Assembly (NCBI GenBank): GCA_013824015.1
Contig: PNNC01000106.1
Location: 1-37,713, forward strand
DNA: 37,713 nucleotides
DNA from: Polaromonas sp.
GTDB lineage: Bacteria; Pseudomonadota; Gammaproteobacteria; Burkholderiales; Burkholderiaceae_C
Direction: 5' to 3'
Position numbers and translations under genes: made by a program. Positions 19,245 through 28,880 of the stretch are shown here, in pieces (the stretch's first letter is position 1; every line of letters begins with the position of its first letter). A model generated the notes under the pieces. It was not told where the DNA came from. It saw only the letters and a program-made list of their open reading frames with translations, and searched no databases.

Positions 19245-19994
19245 TCAAACGGGGGCTGCTGCGATAATTTTCAAAAAATCCTGGGCCTTGAGCGAAGCGC
19301 CGCCTATCAGTCCGCCATCGATGTCGGCCTGGGCCAGCAGCGAGGCGGCATTGGCAGCATTCATGCTCCCGCCGTACAAAATCTTCACGCGCGCCGCCTG
19401 GTCGGTCGCCGCCTTGAGCTGGGTCCGCAACACGGCATGCACCGCCTGCGCCTCCTCCGGTGTTGCCGTCTTGCCCGTGCCTATGGCCCAGACCGGCTCG
19501 TAAGCCACGACGATTTCGCTGATGCAGTGGCCGTTGGTATGGATCACCGCCGCCAGCTGGCGCTTGACCACCTGCTCGGTCTGCCCGGCTTCGCGTTCGG
19601 CCAGGGTTTCACCGACACACACTATCGGCGTGATACCGGCGGCCAGCGCGGCTTTGGCCTTGTCGGCCACCAGCGCATCGGTCTCGGCGTGGTACTGGCG
19701 GCGCTCCGAGTGGCCCACAATCACATAACGGCAGCCGAACTCCCGCAGCATGGAGGCACTGACCTCACCGGTGAACGCACCGGACGCCTGACTGGAGACG
19801 TCCTGCGCGCCCAGCGCGAGCGCCGGCGTGTCTGCGACCAGGCCGTGAACCTGCGCCAGGTAAGGCGCAGGCACACACACGGCAATCGCGCAGGCCGGCT
19901 GCGTGGGCAGGCCAGCCGCGATCTCGCGCAGCAAGGCCTCATTGGCAGCCAGGCTGCCATTCATCTTCCAGTTTCCTGCAATCAGTTTTTTCAT
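19245..19994 (-). CDS. tpiA: Triose-phosphate isomerase
   Basis: This 249-aa TIM-barrel enzyme interconverts dihydroxyacetone phosphate and glyceraldehyde 3-phosphate. Active-site elements are all visible: the lysine in AGNWKMNG near the N-terminus, the histidine in [10 protein letters not shown], the glutamate in [16 protein letters not shown] with the flexible loop 6, and the phosphate-binding [11 protein letters not shown] and GGLIGGASL. Full length and intact. It begins 10 bp after the quinone oxidoreductase-like gene stop, so the two are probably cotranscribed. Confidence 0.97.
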   Translation of the reverse strand: MKKLIAGNWKMNGSLAANEALLREIAAGLPTQPACAIAVCVPAPYLAQVHGLVADTPALALGAQDVSSQASGAFTGEVSASMLREFGCRYVIVGHSERRQYHAETDALVADKAKAALAAGITPIVCVGETLAEREAGQTEQVVKRQLAAVIHTNGHCISEIVVAYEPVWAIGTGKTATPEEAQAVHAVLRTQLKAATDQAARVKILYGGSMNAANAASLLAQADIDGGLIGGASLKAQDFLKIIAAAPV

Positions 19995-20004
19995 GGCTTG
20001 TGGC

Positions 20005-20991
20005 TTACCAGGTCAACACGATCTTGCCAATGTGCTGGTTGGACTCCATCAGTACATGCGCCTGGGCCGCATCGGCCGCCGCGAAGGTGCTGTGGATCAC
20101 CGGCTTGATCGCGCCGCTGGCCAGCAAGGGCCAGACCTTGTCCTTCAAGGCCTGGGCGATCGCCGTCTTGAATTCAACAGAACGCGGGCGCAGTGTGGAA
20201 CCGGTGATGGTCAGGCGCTTGCGCAACACCAGACCGGCGTTGAACTCGGCCTTGGTGCCGCCTTGCACCGCGATGAAGACCAGCCGGCCGTCTTCGGCCA
20301 GGCAGCCGATCTCCCGCGCCACATAACTGCCGGCGACCATGTCCAGGATCACGTTCACGCCCTTGCCGGCGGTGATCGTCTTGATCGCTTCGGCAAAATC
20401 AGCCGTCTTGTAGTTGATGGCGTGGTCGGCGCCCAGCTTCAGGCAGGCAGCGCACTTGTCGTCACTGCCGGCCGTCACGATCACGGTGGCGCCCATGGCC
20501 CTGGCGATCTGGATCGCCGTCACACCAATGCCGCTGGAGCCGCCCTGGATCAGCAGCGTCTCGCCCTTTTGCAGGCGGGCCCGGTCGAACACATTGCTCC
20601 AGACCGTGAAAAAGGTTTCCGGCAGGGAAGCCGCCTCAATGTCGCTGAAACCTTCGGGCACCGGCAGGCATTGCCCCACCGGCGCGACGCACAAGCCGGC
20701 ATAACCGCCGCCGGCCACCAGCGCGCAAACGCGGTCGCCCACCTTGAGGCCGGCTTGCGCCATGGCCTGGGCATCACCGCTGACGATGGTCCCCGCCACT
20801 TCCAGCCCGGGAATGTCCGACGCGCCCGGCGGCACCGGGTAGTTGCCGGTGCGCTGCAGCACATCCGGACGGTTCACGCCGGAGGCTGTCACACGGATCA
20901 GCACCTCGCCCACGCCCGCCACGGCATCAGGCCGCTCGCCCAGGCGCAGCACCTCGGGTGCGCCATAGGAAGTGATTTCAACTGCTTTCAT
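20005..20991 (-). CDS. NAD(P)H:quinone oxidoreductase, zinc-free MDR (PIG3/QOR-like)
   Basis: This 328-aa medium-chain dehydrogenase/reductase starts [19 protein letters not shown]. It has the MDR N-terminal fold ([21 protein letters not shown]), a Rossmann motif [23 protein letters not shown] and the C-terminal [11 protein letters not shown] typical of PIG3-type quinone reductases. The cysteines and histidines that bind catalytic zinc in alcohol dehydrogenases are absent, so a one- or two-electron reduction of quinones using NADPH is the best family guess. It lies between pnp and tpiA, 71 bp after pnp across a hairpin repeat. Confidence 0.9.
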   Translation of the reverse strand: MKAVEITSYGAPEVLRLGERPDAVAGVGEVLIRVTASGVNRPDVLQRTGNYPVPPGASDIPGLEVAGTIVSGDAQAMAQAGLKVGDRVCALVAGGGYAGLCVAPVGQCLPVPEGFSDIEAASLPETFFTVWSNVFDRARLQKGETLLIQGGSSGIGVTAIQIARAMGATVIVTAGSDDKCAACLKLGADHAINYKTADFAEAIKTITAGKGVNVILDMVAGSYVAREIGCLAEDGRLVFIAVQGGTKAEFNAGLVLRKRLTITGSTLRPRSVEFKTAIAQALKDKVWPLLASGAIKPVIHSTFAAADAAQAHVLMESNQHIGKIVLTW

Positions 20992-21004
20992 GGATTATCC
21001 AGGT

Positions 21005-21059
21005 GTTTTGTGGCCGCAGCCCATGTCGGACATGGGCTGGCAGCTACAAAATCAATAGC
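21005..21059. repeat. Dispersed hairpin repeat between pnp and the quinone oxidoreductase-like gene
   Basis: The minus strand reads GCTATTGATTTTGTAGCTG, then a perfect palindrome, then GCGGCCACAAAAC. The palindrome has 11-bp arms around one base (21017-21039; core AGCCCATGTC and GACATGGGCT). The pattern TAGCTG ... GCCCAT ... GGGCT ... GCC.CAAAA is shared with 31828-31884 inside nrtB, so two copies of one repeat family are in this window. In the transcript it would form a stable hairpin after pnp. Confidence 0.6.
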
Positions 21060-21062
21060 AAA

Positions 21063-23180
21063 TCAACCCTGGTCCTGGCCTTGGGCCGGACGCTCCAGCA
21101 ACGCCTTCATGGACAGCTTGACGCGGCCCTTTTCGTCGGTCTCCAGAACCTTGACCTTGACGATCTGGCCTTCGCTCAGGTAGTCGGTCACGCGCTCGAC
21201 ACGCTCGTGGGCGATCTGGCTGATGTGCAGCAGGCCATCCTTGCCGGGCATCAGGTTGACCAGCGCACCGAAGTCGAGGATCTTGGTGATGGCGCCTTCG
21301 TAGACCTTGCCGATTTCGACTTCCGCCGTGATCTCGGCGATGCGGCGTTTGGCTTCATCAGCCTTGGCGCTGTCGTTGGACGCGATGGTGATGGTGCCAT
21401 CTTCCTCGATGTTGATCTGCGTGCCGGTTTCTTCGGTCAGCGCGCGAATCACGGCGCCGCCCTTGCCGATCACGTCACGGATCTTCTCGGGGTTGATCTT
21501 CATGACATACAGGCGTGGCGCGAAGTCGGAGACCTCGGCCTTGGCTTCGCCCATGGCTTCCTGCATCTTGCCCAGGATGTGCATGCGGGCTTCCTTGGCC
21601 TGCGCCAGCGCAACCTGCATGATTTCCTTGGTGATGCCCTGGATCTTGATGTCCATCTGCAGCGCGGTGATGCCGGCGGTCGTGCCAGCCACCTTGAAGT
21701 CCATGTCACCCAGGTGATCCTCGTCACCCAGGATGTCGGTCAGCACCGCAAAGCGGTTGTCTTCCTTGATCAGGCCCATGGCGATGCCGGCCACATGGGC
21801 TTTCATCGGCACGCCGGCATCCATCAGCGACAGGCAGCCGCCGCAGACCGAAGCCATCGACGAGGAGCCGTTCGACTCGGTGATTTCCGAAACCACACGC
21901 ATGGTGTAAGGGAATTCTTCCTTGGTCGGCAGCACCGCGATCAGTGCGCGCTTGGCGAGGCGGCCGTGGCCGATTTCGCGGCGTTTTGGCGAGCCAACAC
22001 GGCCGGTTTCGCCGGTGGCGAACGGAGGCATGTTGTAGTGCAGCATGAAGCGGTCTTCATAGTCGCCCGACAAGGCGTCGATGCGTTGCGCGTCACGCTC
22101 GGTGCCCAGCGTGGTCACCACCAGTGCCTGGGTTTCGCCACGCGTGAACAGGGCTGAACCGTGGGTGCGCGGCAGCACGCTGTTGCGGATTTCAATGGCG
22201 CGCACGGTGCGGGTGTCGCGGCCGTCGATGCGTGGCTCACCCGACAGAATCTGGCTGCGCACGATTTTGGCTTCGATGTCGAACAGCATGCCTTCAACGG
22301 CCACACTGTCAAACGCAGCGCCGTCGGCCTTCAGGGCGGCCATGACTTCGGATGTCACCACGCGGCAAGCCTGGGTGCGGGCCTGCTTGGCGCGGATCTG
22401 GTAGGCGGCCTGCAGCTTGGCTGCAGCCAGTTCGTTGACCTTGGCGATCAGCGGCTCGTCCTTGGCGGGCGCTTGCCAGGCCCAGACCGGCTTGCCGGCG
22501 TCACGCACCAGTTCGTGGATCGCGTTGATGGCGATGTTGCCCTGCTCATGGCCAAACACCACGGCGCCCAGCATGATTTCTTCGGACAGTTGCTGGGCTT
22601 CGGACTCGACCATCAGCACGGCGGCTTCGGTGCCGGCCACGACCAGATCCATCTGCGAATCTTTCAGCTGGGTCTTGCCCGGGTTCAGCACATACTGGCC
22701 GTCGATGTAAGCCACACGTGCAGCGCCGATCGGGCCGTTGAACGGGATGCCCGAAATCGACAGCGCGGCGCTGGAGGCGATCAGCGCGGGAATGTCGCCT
22801 TCGACTTCAGGGTTCAGCGACAGCACGTGGATCACCACCTGCACTTCGTTGAAGAAGCCTTCAGGAAACAGCGGACGGATCGGGCGGTCGATCAGGCGCG
22901 AGGTCAGGGTCTCGAACTCGCTGGGACGGCCTTCGCGCTTGAAGAAGCTGCCTGGAATGCGGCCGGCGGCATAGGTCTTCTCAAGGTAATCGACGGTCAG
23001 CGGAAAAAAGTCCTGGCCAGGCTTGGCATCGGCCTTGGCCACCACGGTGGCCAGCACCACGGTGCCGTCCATGTCGACGATGACAGCGCCGCCGGACTGG
23101 CGCGCGATTTCGCCGGTTTCCATCGTGACCTTGTGCTGGCCCCACTGGAAGGACTTGGTGACTTTGTTGAAAATGCTCAT
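21063..23180 (-). CDS. pnp: Polynucleotide phosphorylase
   Basis: This 705-aa exoribonuclease degrades RNA 3' to 5' using phosphate and is part of the RNA degradosome. Domain order is as expected: two RNase PH domains flanking a helical domain, then a KH domain ([20 protein letters not shown], near residues 555-590) and an S1 domain ([21 protein letters not shown] onward, to the C-terminus). I chose the ATG at 23180 ([11 protein letters not shown]) behind GGAG at 6-bp spacing; the in-frame GTG four codons upstream overlaps that site. rpsO lies 261 bp upstream, the usual rpsO-pnp pairing. Confidence 0.97.
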   Translation of the reverse strand: MSIFNKVTKSFQWGQHKVTMETGEIARQSGGAVIVDMDGTVVLATVVAKADAKPGQDFFPLTVDYLEKTYAAGRIPGSFFKREGRPSEFETLTSRLIDRPIRPLFPEGFFNEVQVVIHVLSLNPEVEGDIPALIASSAALSISGIPFNGPIGAARVAYIDGQYVLNPGKTQLKDSQMDLVVAGTEAAVLMVESEAQQLSEEIMLGAVVFGHEQGNIAINAIHELVRDAGKPVWAWQAPAKDEPLIAKVNELAAAKLQAAYQIRAKQARTQACRVVTSEVMAALKADGAAFDSVAVEGMLFDIEAKIVRSQILSGEPRIDGRDTRTVRAIEIRNSVLPRTHGSALFTRGETQALVVTTLGTERDAQRIDALSGDYEDRFMLHYNMPPFATGETGRVGSPKRREIGHGRLAKRALIAVLPTKEEFPYTMRVVSEITESNGSSSMASVCGGCLSLMDAGVPMKAHVAGIAMGLIKEDNRFAVLTDILGDEDHLGDMDFKVAGTTAGITALQMDIKIQGITKEIMQVALAQAKEARMHILGKMQEAMGEAKAEVSDFAPRLYVMKINPEKIRDVIGKGGAVIRALTEETGTQINIEEDGTITIASNDSAKADEAKRRIAEITAEVEIGKVYEGAITKILDFGALVNLMPGKDGLLHISQIAHERVERVTDYLSEGQIVKVKVLETDEKGRVKLSMKALLERPAQGQDQG

Positions 23181-23254
23181 GTTTTTCTCCACTAGTTTTC
23201 AAGCACTTGAGGCAGTGCAGGAGGCCCGGAGGGGTGGCTGGCAGAACACGATGC

Positions 23255-23299
23255 CATTCCACAAAATGCCTGCAAGTTCAGGGCTTTTCTTGTGGAATG
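23255..23299 (-). promoter_or_regulatory. Long hairpin in the pnp leader
   Basis: CATTCCACAA (23255-23264) and TTGTGGAATG (23290-23299) form 10-bp arms. Inside the 25-nt loop GCCCTG/CAGGC can add further pairs. It lies 75 bp upstream of the pnp start. In enterobacteria an RNase III-cut stem-loop in the pnp leader mediates pnp autoregulation; this hairpin is in the right place for such a role, which is inference. Confidence 0.5.
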
Positions 23300-23392
23300 A
23301 CACAGCGCGTGATCGTTTTGCCTTGCTCCGAAGTCAGTCAGCGGCGCCGCTGGCGCTTCTGAAATTGAATTTTTGGTTCTTTAAAGTGCAAA

Positions 23393-23422
23393 GCGCCTGA
23401 GCTAGTGAACTAACTCAGGCGC
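23393..23422 (-). terminator. Terminator/processing hairpin after rpsO
   Basis: GCGCCTGAG (23393-23401) and CTCAGGCGC (23414-23422) are perfect 9-bp arms; the inner bases pair further (TAG/CTA after a G-U wobble), leaving a tiny loop. On the minus strand it follows the rpsO stop by 19 bp and is trailed by TTTGCACTTT, so it may be a leaky intrinsic terminator or 3' stabiliser between rpsO and pnp. Confidence 0.65.
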
Positions 23423-23441
23423 CTTGCAATCGTTTTAGCGA

Positions 23442-23708
23442 TTATTTACGCAGGCCAAGTTTGGCAATCAGCGCAACATAACGGGCCGCGTCCTTGGACT
23501 TCAGGTAGTCCAGCAGCTTGCGGCGACGGCTCACCATGCGCAACAGGCCGCGACGGCCGTGGTGGTCCTTGGCATGGGTCTTGAAATGGGGCATCAGTTC
23601 ATTGATGCGGCCGGTCAGCAGTGCGACCTGGACTTCCGGGCTGCCGGTGTCGCCAGCAGCGCGCGCGTTGGCCTGGACAATCTCGGCCTTGATGGATTTT
23701 TCGATCAT
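23442..23708 (-). CDS. rpsO: 30S ribosomal protein S15
   Basis: This 88-aa protein starts [20 protein letters not shown] and contains the S15 signature [35 protein letters not shown] followed by [15 protein letters not shown] (key parts only). It binds 16S rRNA at the central-domain three-way junction early in 30S assembly. The frame is open much further upstream, but the ATG at 23708 with AAGGAATATCC in front gives exactly the family length. In E. coli S15 represses its own translation; the 5' leader here is about 110 nt, long enough for such a control element. Confidence 0.97.
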   Translation of the reverse strand: MIEKSIKAEIVQANARAAGDTGSPEVQVALLTGRINELMPHFKTHAKDHHGRRGLLRMVSRRRKLLDYLKSKDAARYVALIAKLGLRK

Positions 23709-23828
23709 GGATATTCCTTGTGTAACTTGCGAGCGGCGCAGTGTTCCCGAAGTGGGAGTTGACCGGTACCGTCGTGTTCCGCAGCGTGTGCCCCCTGAGA
23801 AGCGCCCGCTTTTTATGCAGAGCCTTGG

Positions 23829-23834
23829 ATTATA
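23829..23834 (-). promoter_or_regulatory. Candidate rpsO -10 box
   Basis: The minus strand carries a perfect TATAAT (GGCTATAATCC) about 120 bp upstream of the rpsO ATG, just past the aminotransferase stop codon. No good -35 box is visible 16-18 bp upstream, so the promoter call rests on the -10 alone. Confidence 0.4.
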
Positions 23835-23844
23835 GCCCAGGCCA

Positions 23845-25026
23845 TCAGCGCCGCGCCAGCCAGCCGCTGAGGCGGCCCACGCCTTCACGCAAGCGGCCCG
23901 GATCCTGGCTGGCGAAACACCAGCGCAGCCAGCCCTGCATGGCCGGCGACCGGTCGGCACTGAAGGCATCGCCTGGCGCCAGCCCGAGCCCGGCTTCGAC
24001 CACCAGCCGTTTGGCGGTTTCAAACGAATCGCTGTGGCCGGCCAGCCGGAAGAAGGCGTACATGCCACCCGGCGCCGCGGACAATTCCACGCCTGGCACG
24101 GCCTGCAGCAGCGGCACCAGCGTATCCCGGCAGTGCTTCAGATGGGCGACCACCTGGGGCGTGACCTCGTCCGTGCGCTGCAGGGCCACCACCCCGGCAC
24201 GCTGGATGAACACCGGCGCGCAGGAGGTGTTGAACTCGATCAGCTTGCCCATGTGCGTGGTGCACGCCGCCGGCAGCACCAGCCAGCCCAGGCGCCAGCC
24301 GGTCATCAGAAAGCTCTTGGAAAAACTGTGGGCCACCATCAGCCGGTCGTCCGGCAGGGCAATGTCCAGAAAGCTCGGTGCGCAGCCATTCGGGCTGTTT
24401 TCGTAATAAAGGCGCTCGTAAACCTCGTCGGCCAGTATCCAGGTGCCGGTCTTGCGGCAATGCGCCAGCAGCACTTGCTGTTCGGCACGGCTCAGGGTCC
24501 AGCCGGTCGGGTTGTTGGGCGAATTGACGATCAGCAGCCGGGTGCGCGGGGTCACGGCCGCCAGCAGCTCGTCCATGTCGAGTTGCCATCGGCCAGCGAC
24601 AGGCTTGAGGCTCACGCAGCGCACCCGCGCCCCCATGATGGCCGGCTGCGCCGTCAGGTTGGGCCAGACCGGCGTCACCGCCACCACCTCGTCACCCGCA
24701 TCGACCACCGCCTGCACCGCCAGCATCAGCGCATTCACGCCGCCCGAGGTGACGGCAATCCGGTCCGCCCCCACGGGTGCTGCACCCTCGCAGCGCAAGG
24801 CGCTGCAATAGACGGCAATGGCTTCGCGCAGCTCGGCCAGCCCGAGGTTGTGGGCGTAAAAAGTCTCGCCTTCGCTGAGGGAGCGTGCAGCCGCTTCGCG
24901 GATAAACGCTGGCGTGACCTCGTCACTTTCGCCGAACCAGAACTTGAGCACATCAGTGCGTCCGATGCCGGCGTTGGCGACCTGGCGGATCAGGGATTCC
25001 TCGAGATCAACAACAACTTGTCGCAT
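23845..25026 (-). CDS. PLP-dependent aminotransferase class I/II
   Basis: This 393-aa fold-type I aminotransferase shows the full motif set: the [14 protein letters not shown] cofactor loop, [12 protein letters not shown], the Asp-Tyr pair in [10 protein letters not shown], the Schiff-base lysine in [16 protein letters not shown], and a C-terminal arginine region (GWLRWCFA). It transfers amino groups between an amino acid and a 2-oxo acid in the cytoplasm; the aspartate/aromatic/alanine class cannot be separated by eye. The start at 25026 lies 11 bp after the binding-protein gene, suggesting an operon in which a periplasmic amino-acid-type receptor and an aminotransferase act on related compounds. 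Confidence 0.92.
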   Translation of the reverse strand: MRQVVVDLEESLIRQVANAGIGRTDVLKFWFGESDEVTPAFIREAAARSLSEGETFYAHNLGLAELREAIAVYCSALRCEGAAPVGADRIAVTSGGVNALMLAVQAVVDAGDEVVAVTPVWPNLTAQPAIMGARVRCVSLKPVAGRWQLDMDELLAAVTPRTRLLIVNSPNNPTGWTLSRAEQQVLLAHCRKTGTWILADEVYERLYYENSPNGCAPSFLDIALPDDRLMVAHSFSKSFLMTGWRLGWLVLPAACTTHMGKLIEFNTSCAPVFIQRAGVVALQRTDEVTPQVVAHLKHCRDTLVPLLQAVPGVELSAAPGGMYAFFRLAGHSDSFETAKRLVVEAGLGLAPGDAFSADRSPAMQGWLRWCFASQDPGRLREGVGRLSGWLARR

Positions 25027-25037
25027 GCCTGGCTCCT

Positions 25038-26321
25038 TCAGGGACGTGTCATTTTGCAGGTGTGCGGCTGCTCGGCGCGCGCGGCCGCGATGGTCTTGAT
25101 CACGCGAAAGCCGTAACCCGAACCCTCGACATCAAAACGCACGCCCGGTGTGCCCTGTTTGTCCATCACGGCCACCAGCAAAGGCTGCTGGAACTGGTGG
25201 TCGGCGCTGCGCATCACCCCCTGGTGACCGGCAAACAGCACGCTCGCCTTTTCCAGTTGTGCCGCCACCGCGGCGGCTTCCGTCGTGCCGGCTTTCTCGA
25301 TGCTTTGCACCAGCGCCTCCACCAGCAGCTGCATGCGCATGTGAACATAGTCGTCCTGGGGTTTGGGAAAACGCTGGCGGAAGGACTGGTAGAAAGCCTC
25401 GGACTGCGCACTGACCGCATTCGGAAACCAGTCGGCGACCGCGATCACCTTGCCGACACCGGCATCACCGAGCGCCGCCGGCACGCCGAGGGCGTTGCCG
25501 TAAAAGGTGTAGAACTTGCCCTCGAAACCGGCCTCCCGGGCGGCCTTGACCAGCAGGGTCAGGTCATTGCCCCAGTTGCCGGTCAACACGGCCTGCGCGC
25601 CGCTGGCCTTGATCTTGGCCACATACGGCAGGAAGTCCTTGACCCGGCCCATCGGATGCAGTTCGTCGCCGGCAATCTGCACATCCGGCCGCTGCAGGCC
25701 CAGCTGCTTGCGCGCCTCGCGCAGCACCGCCTGGCCGAAGCTGTAGTCCTGGCCAATCAGGTAGATGCTTTTGAGCGACCTGTCGTCCTTGAGCACGTCC
25801 ATCAGGGCGGCCATGCGCATGTCGGCATGGGCGTCGAAACGGAAGTGCCAATAGCTGCACTTCTCGTTGGTCAGCACCGGGTCCACCGCCGAGTAATTCA
25901 GGAACAGCGCGCGGCGTGAGGGCTCGCGGTCGTTGTGCTTGTTGATCGCATCGATCAGCGCGGCGGCGGTGGAGGACGAATTGCCTTGCGTGACCAGCGT
26001 GATGCCATCGTCCATGGCTGAACGCAGTGCCGACAAGGCCTCTTCGTTCTGGCCCTTGCTGTCGTAGCGCTCGAACACCAGCGGCCGGTTGCCGCCCGGC
26101 AGCCTGATGCCGCCACGCGCATTGACCCGTTCTGCCGCCCAGGCGAGGTTGCGAAACACGGCTTCGCCGGTGTTGGCAAACGGCCCGGACAGGCTTTCAA
26201 TCAGTGCAACCCGCACGGGTGGCTGAGCCGCCGGTTGCGCCAGCAATACCGAGGGTGACAGGCAGGCCGCCGCTAGGGCCAGCGCCACGCGTTTCAAGAG
26301 ACCGGTTCCAAAAATATACAT
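25038..26321 (-). CDS. Periplasmic binding protein, branched-chain amino acid (LivK) type
   Basis: This 427-aa protein has a Sec signal peptide (basic MYIFGTGLLKR, hydrophobic VALALAAACLSPSVLL, cleavage near AQPA). It continues with the type 1 periplasmic-binding fold: VRVALIESLSGPFANTGEAVFRNL, then VTQGNSSSTAAALIDAINKH and IYLIGQDYSFGQAVL (typical substrate-domain signatures). It should bind an amino acid or related small acid outside the inner membrane. No permease or ATPase gene is beside it, so it is an orphan receptor. AAGGA lies about 9 bp before the ATG and overlaps the -35 of the divergent Hsp20 gene. Confidence 0.9.
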   Translation of the reverse strand: MYIFGTGLLKRVALALAAACLSPSVLLAQPAAQPPVRVALIESLSGPFANTGEAVFRNLAWAAERVNARGGIRLPGGNRPLVFERYDSKGQNEEALSALRSAMDDGITLVTQGNSSSTAAALIDAINKHNDREPSRRALFLNYSAVDPVLTNEKCSYWHFRFDAHADMRMAALMDVLKDDRSLKSIYLIGQDYSFGQAVLREARKQLGLQRPDVQIAGDELHPMGRVKDFLPYVAKIKASGAQAVLTGNWGNDLTLLVKAAREAGFEGKFYTFYGNALGVPAALGDAGVGKVIAVADWFPNAVSAQSEAFYQSFRQRFPKPQDDYVHMRMQLLVEALVQSIEKAGTTEAAAVAAQLEKASVLFAGHQGVMRSADHQFQQPLLVAVMDKQGTPGVRFDVEGSGYGFRVIKTIAAARAEQPHTCKMTRP

Positions 26322-26332
26322 TCAACAATTTC

Positions 26333-26360
26333 CTTGAAATACACCGGTACACGCCTAGCT
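26333..26360 (+). promoter_or_regulatory. Candidate sigma-32 (heat-shock) promoter for the Hsp20 gene
   Basis: CTTGAAA (26333-26339) matches the heat-shock -35 consensus; after 14 bp, GCCTAGCT (26353-26360) is a partial match to CCCCATNT. This would start transcription near 26366 and give a leader of about 70 nt. A GGGGAATTTTCCCC palindrome (26402-26415) lies in that leader, followed by AGGAG at 26427, 6 bp before the ATG. Confidence 0.4.
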
Positions 26361-26437
26361 ACTGTGCATGCGGCGATCACGGTTGAGAGCCGCGAAGTGT
26401 AGGGGAATTTTCCCCGCTCAATCTTCAGGAGTCTTCC

Positions 26438-26839
26438 ATGTTTTACTCACTGGCCACCCGTCCCGCTTCCCGCTTCCAGCGCCACAACCCGGCCCTGATC
26501 AACAACGGCGCCCTCGACAAATTCCTGGACGACACCCTCGGTTCGCTGTCCGGCGCCCGCAGCAACCACGCGGCCACGGTGGAAGACGGCGACACCGCCT
26601 ATTCGCTGCAGCTCGATGTGCCCGGTCTGGCCAGGGAACAACTGGAGATCGGCATCGAAGGGGATGTGGTGCGCATCAGCAGCAAGGCGGAAGCACCGCG
26701 GACCGTCAAGGCCGCCTGGCGGTTTCCGCTGGAGATCGACACCGCAGCCAGCACCGCCAAACTGGAAAACGGCGTCTTGACCCTGACCTTGGCCAAGAAG
26801 ATCCCGGTCAGCAAGGTGACCCAGCTGGCCATCAACTGA
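26438..26839 (+). CDS. Small heat-shock protein, Hsp20/alpha-crystallin family
   Basis: This 133-aa protein has a short N-terminal arm (MFYSLATRPASRF) and an alpha-crystallin domain: YSLQLDVPGLAREQLEIGIEGDVVRISSKAE, then WRFPLEIDTAASTAKLENGVLTLTLAKK (key parts). The final IPVSKVTQLAIN resembles the I-x-I type C-terminal extension only loosely. Such proteins form oligomers that hold unfolding proteins for refolding by other chaperones. The usual A-x-x-x-n-G-v-L motif is present as AKLENGVL. A strong AGGAG ribosome site fixes the start. It is shorter than typical 145-165-aa family members and is transcribed divergently from the binding-protein gene. Confidence 0.88.
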   Translation: MFYSLATRPASRFQRHNPALINNGALDKFLDDTLGSLSGARSNHAATVEDGDTAYSLQLDVPGLAREQLEIGIEGDVVRISSKAEAPRTVKAAWRFPLEIDTAASTAKLENGVLTLTLAKKIPVSKVTQLAIN

Positions 26840-26874
26840 TCGCCAGGGCGGCGCCAGCCGCTGATTTTCCTGCT

Positions 26875-26903
26875 GACAAGACCGCCCCTGGGGCGGTCTT
26901 GTC
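26875..26903. terminator. GC-rich hairpin after the Hsp20 gene
   Basis: GACAAGACCGCCC (26875-26887) and GGGCGGTCTTGTC (26891-26903) are perfect 13-bp arms with a 3-nt centre, 35 bp after the Hsp20 stop. Neither side is followed by a clear T-run, so it may be a terminator of modest strength or a 3' stabilising hairpin. Confidence 0.55.
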
Positions 26904-26961
26904 ATGGGGGGATATCCACCCCCCACCGGCAGGCAAAGCCGGATCACCCCAGAATGCGGGC

Positions 26962-27729
26962 ATGACCTCTCTTTTCCGCATCCTTGGGCCCGCCGTCTGC
27001 GCCGGGCTGCTGCTGTCCGGCTGCAGCTTTTTGCGTCCTGCCAGCGTGCCACTGGCCACAGACTGGGATCGCGCATCCTGCAGCGCGAAGGCGGATACCC
27101 TGCTGGTGTTTCTGCCCGGCGCCTATTCCACGATCGACGAGTTTGTGCGCGAAGGTTTTGTGCAGGAAGTCCGGCAACGGCGTCTTGCCGCCGACATCGT
27201 GATGGCGGACGCACACATGGCTTATTACAACAACCGTACCGTGATTGACCGGCTCGAGGCCGATGTGTTGTTGCCGGCGCGCGCCGCGGGTTACCGGGCG
27301 ATCTGGCTGGTCGGCATTTCGGTCGGCGGTTTCGGCGCGCTGATCCACGAGGAGCAGATGCCCGGCGGCGTGACCGGCATCGTCGCACTGGCGCCCTATC
27401 TTGGCCAAGCCGAGCTGACCGGGCAGATTGCCAGGGCCGGTGGTCTGGCTGCCTGGCAGGCGCCCACCGGTCCCCTGCCATCGGAACAGGTCGAAACCCG
27501 GCTGTGGCGCTGGCTGCAGGCGCAGGCCAAGTTGCCGGCTGCGGCCGGCACGCCGGCACTGTATCTGGCCTATGGCACGGAAGACCGTTTCGCAGCCAGC
27601 CATCGCCTGCTCGCAGCTGCCCTGCCGCCGCAACATGTGTTCACCACGCCGGGCGGCCACGACTGGGCGCCCTGGCGGCGTCTCTGGCAGCAGGCGCTGG
27701 CGGTGTTGCCGCTGCCCGGCTGCCCCTGA
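26962..27729 (+). CDS. Alpha/beta-hydrolase-like lipoprotein
   Basis: This 255-aa protein begins MTSLFRILGPAVCAGLLLSGCSFLRPAS, where LLLSGC is a lipobox with the lipidated cysteine at position 21, so it should be anchored to a membrane facing the periplasm. The body looks like an alpha/beta hydrolase: LLVFLPGAYSTIDEF (oxyanion region), nucleophile elbow GISVGG, an acid candidate in YGTEDRF, and a histidine in TPGGHDW. Substrate unknown; esterase or peptidase activity is possible. I chose the ATG at 26962 because it starts the signal peptide; the frame is open upstream through the Hsp20 gene. Its stop is 9 bp from the tsaD stop on the other strand. Confidence 0.78.
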   Translation: MTSLFRILGPAVCAGLLLSGCSFLRPASVPLATDWDRASCSAKADTLLVFLPGAYSTIDEFVREGFVQEVRQRRLAADIVMADAHMAYYNNRTVIDRLEADVLLPARAAGYRAIWLVGISVGGFGALIHEEQMPGGVTGIVALAPYLGQAELTGQIARAGGLAAWQAPTGPLPSEQVETRLWRWLQAQAKLPAAAGTPALYLAYGTEDRFAASHRLLAAALPPQHVFTTPGGHDWAPWRRLWQQALAVLPLPGCP

Positions 27730-27738
27730 GCAGCGGCC

Positions 27739-28776
27739 CTAGGCGGCCAGCAGGCCCAGCGGCCAGCGCGGCTTGACGTCGAAGCTGTAGGCCCGGTTGG
27801 CCTGCTCCATGCCGGCCTGCAGGCGCATGCCGGCTGCCAGGGCGATCATGGCCCCGTTGTCGGTGCACAGGTGCAACTCGGGGTAATAGACACGGATGCC
27901 GCGCCGGTTGCAGGCGGCATTGAGCTGTTCGCGCAGCAAGGTGTTGGCGCCCACGCCGCCGGCAACCACCAGCCGCTTCAGCCCGGTTTGCTCCAGCGCC
28001 TTCAGTGATTTTTTGACCAGCACCTCGACAATCGCCGCCTGGGTCGAGGCGGCCAGGTCGGCCTTGTCCCTGTCGCTGATGACCTCGCCGAGTTTTTTGG
28101 CCTGGGTCAGCACCGCGGTTTTCAGGCCCGAGAAGGAAAAATCCAGATCGCCGCTGTGCAGCAAGGGGCGCGGCAGCTTGAAGGCGAGCGCGTCGCCCTG
28201 CTCTGCCAGCCGGGCCAGCGCCGGACCACCGGGATAAGGCAAACCCAGCAACTTGGCGGATTTGTCGAAGGCCTCGCCGGCCGCATCGTCAATCGTTTCA
28301 CCGAGCAATTCATAACTGCCGACCCGGTCCACCCGCATCAGCTGGGTATGGCCGCCGGACACCAGCAGGGCCACAAAAGCGAACTCGGGCGGATCGGCGC
28401 TCAGAAACGGCGACAGCAAATGGCCCTCGAGGTGATGCACGCCCACCACGGGTTTGCCCAGCGCCGCGGCCAGCGCGCAGGCCACGCCCGCGCCGACCAG
28501 CAGCGCGCCGGCCAGCCCGGGTCCGCGCGTGTAGGCGACCACGTCGACCTGCGCCAGCGTGCGCTGCGCGCGGCCTGCGACCTCATCGATCAGCGGCAAC
28601 ACGCGGCGGATGTGGTCGCGGCTGGCGAGTTCGGGCACCACGCCACCATAGGCCTGGTGCATGGCGATCTGGCTGTGCAGTGCGTGCGCCAGCAAGCGCG
28701 GAACACCCGCGCCCGAGGCGTCCACCAGCGCCACGCCGGTTTCATCACAACTCGATTCAATTCCAAGGACAAGCAT
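27739..28776 (-). CDS. tsaD: tRNA N6-threonylcarbamoyladenosine transferase (TsaD)
   Basis: This 345-aa ASKHA-fold enzyme transfers threonylcarbamoyl to A37 of tRNAs reading ANN codons, in complex with TsaB and TsaE. It starts [19 protein letters not shown] (ATG 28776) and shows the metal-binding HxxxH as GVHHLEGH, the SGGHTQL segment, and [16 protein letters not shown]. Length is normal. It is convergent with the lipoprotein gene and divergent from the NasR-like regulator, 104 bp apart. Confidence 0.96.
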   Translation of the reverse strand: MLVLGIESSCDETGVALVDASGAGVPRLLAHALHSQIAMHQAYGGVVPELASRDHIRRVLPLIDEVAGRAQRTLAQVDVVAYTRGPGLAGALLVGAGVACALAAALGKPVVGVHHLEGHLLSPFLSADPPEFAFVALLVSGGHTQLMRVDRVGSYELLGETIDDAAGEAFDKSAKLLGLPYPGGPALARLAEQGDALAFKLPRPLLHSGDLDFSFSGLKTAVLTQAKKLGEVISDRDKADLAASTQAAIVEVLVKKSLKALEQTGLKRLVVAGGVGANTLLREQLNAACNRRGIRVYYPELHLCTDNGAMIALAAGMRLQAGMEQANRAYSFDVKPRWPLGLLAA

Positions 28777-28880
28777 GCAGCCAGTGTAAATCGCATGCCT
28801 GCCTGCAACCGCGGGCAGGGCGGCATGGATGTTGCACGACAATGGCGTTCCGCCTTCTTTTCGCCTTTTTGACTGCCACG

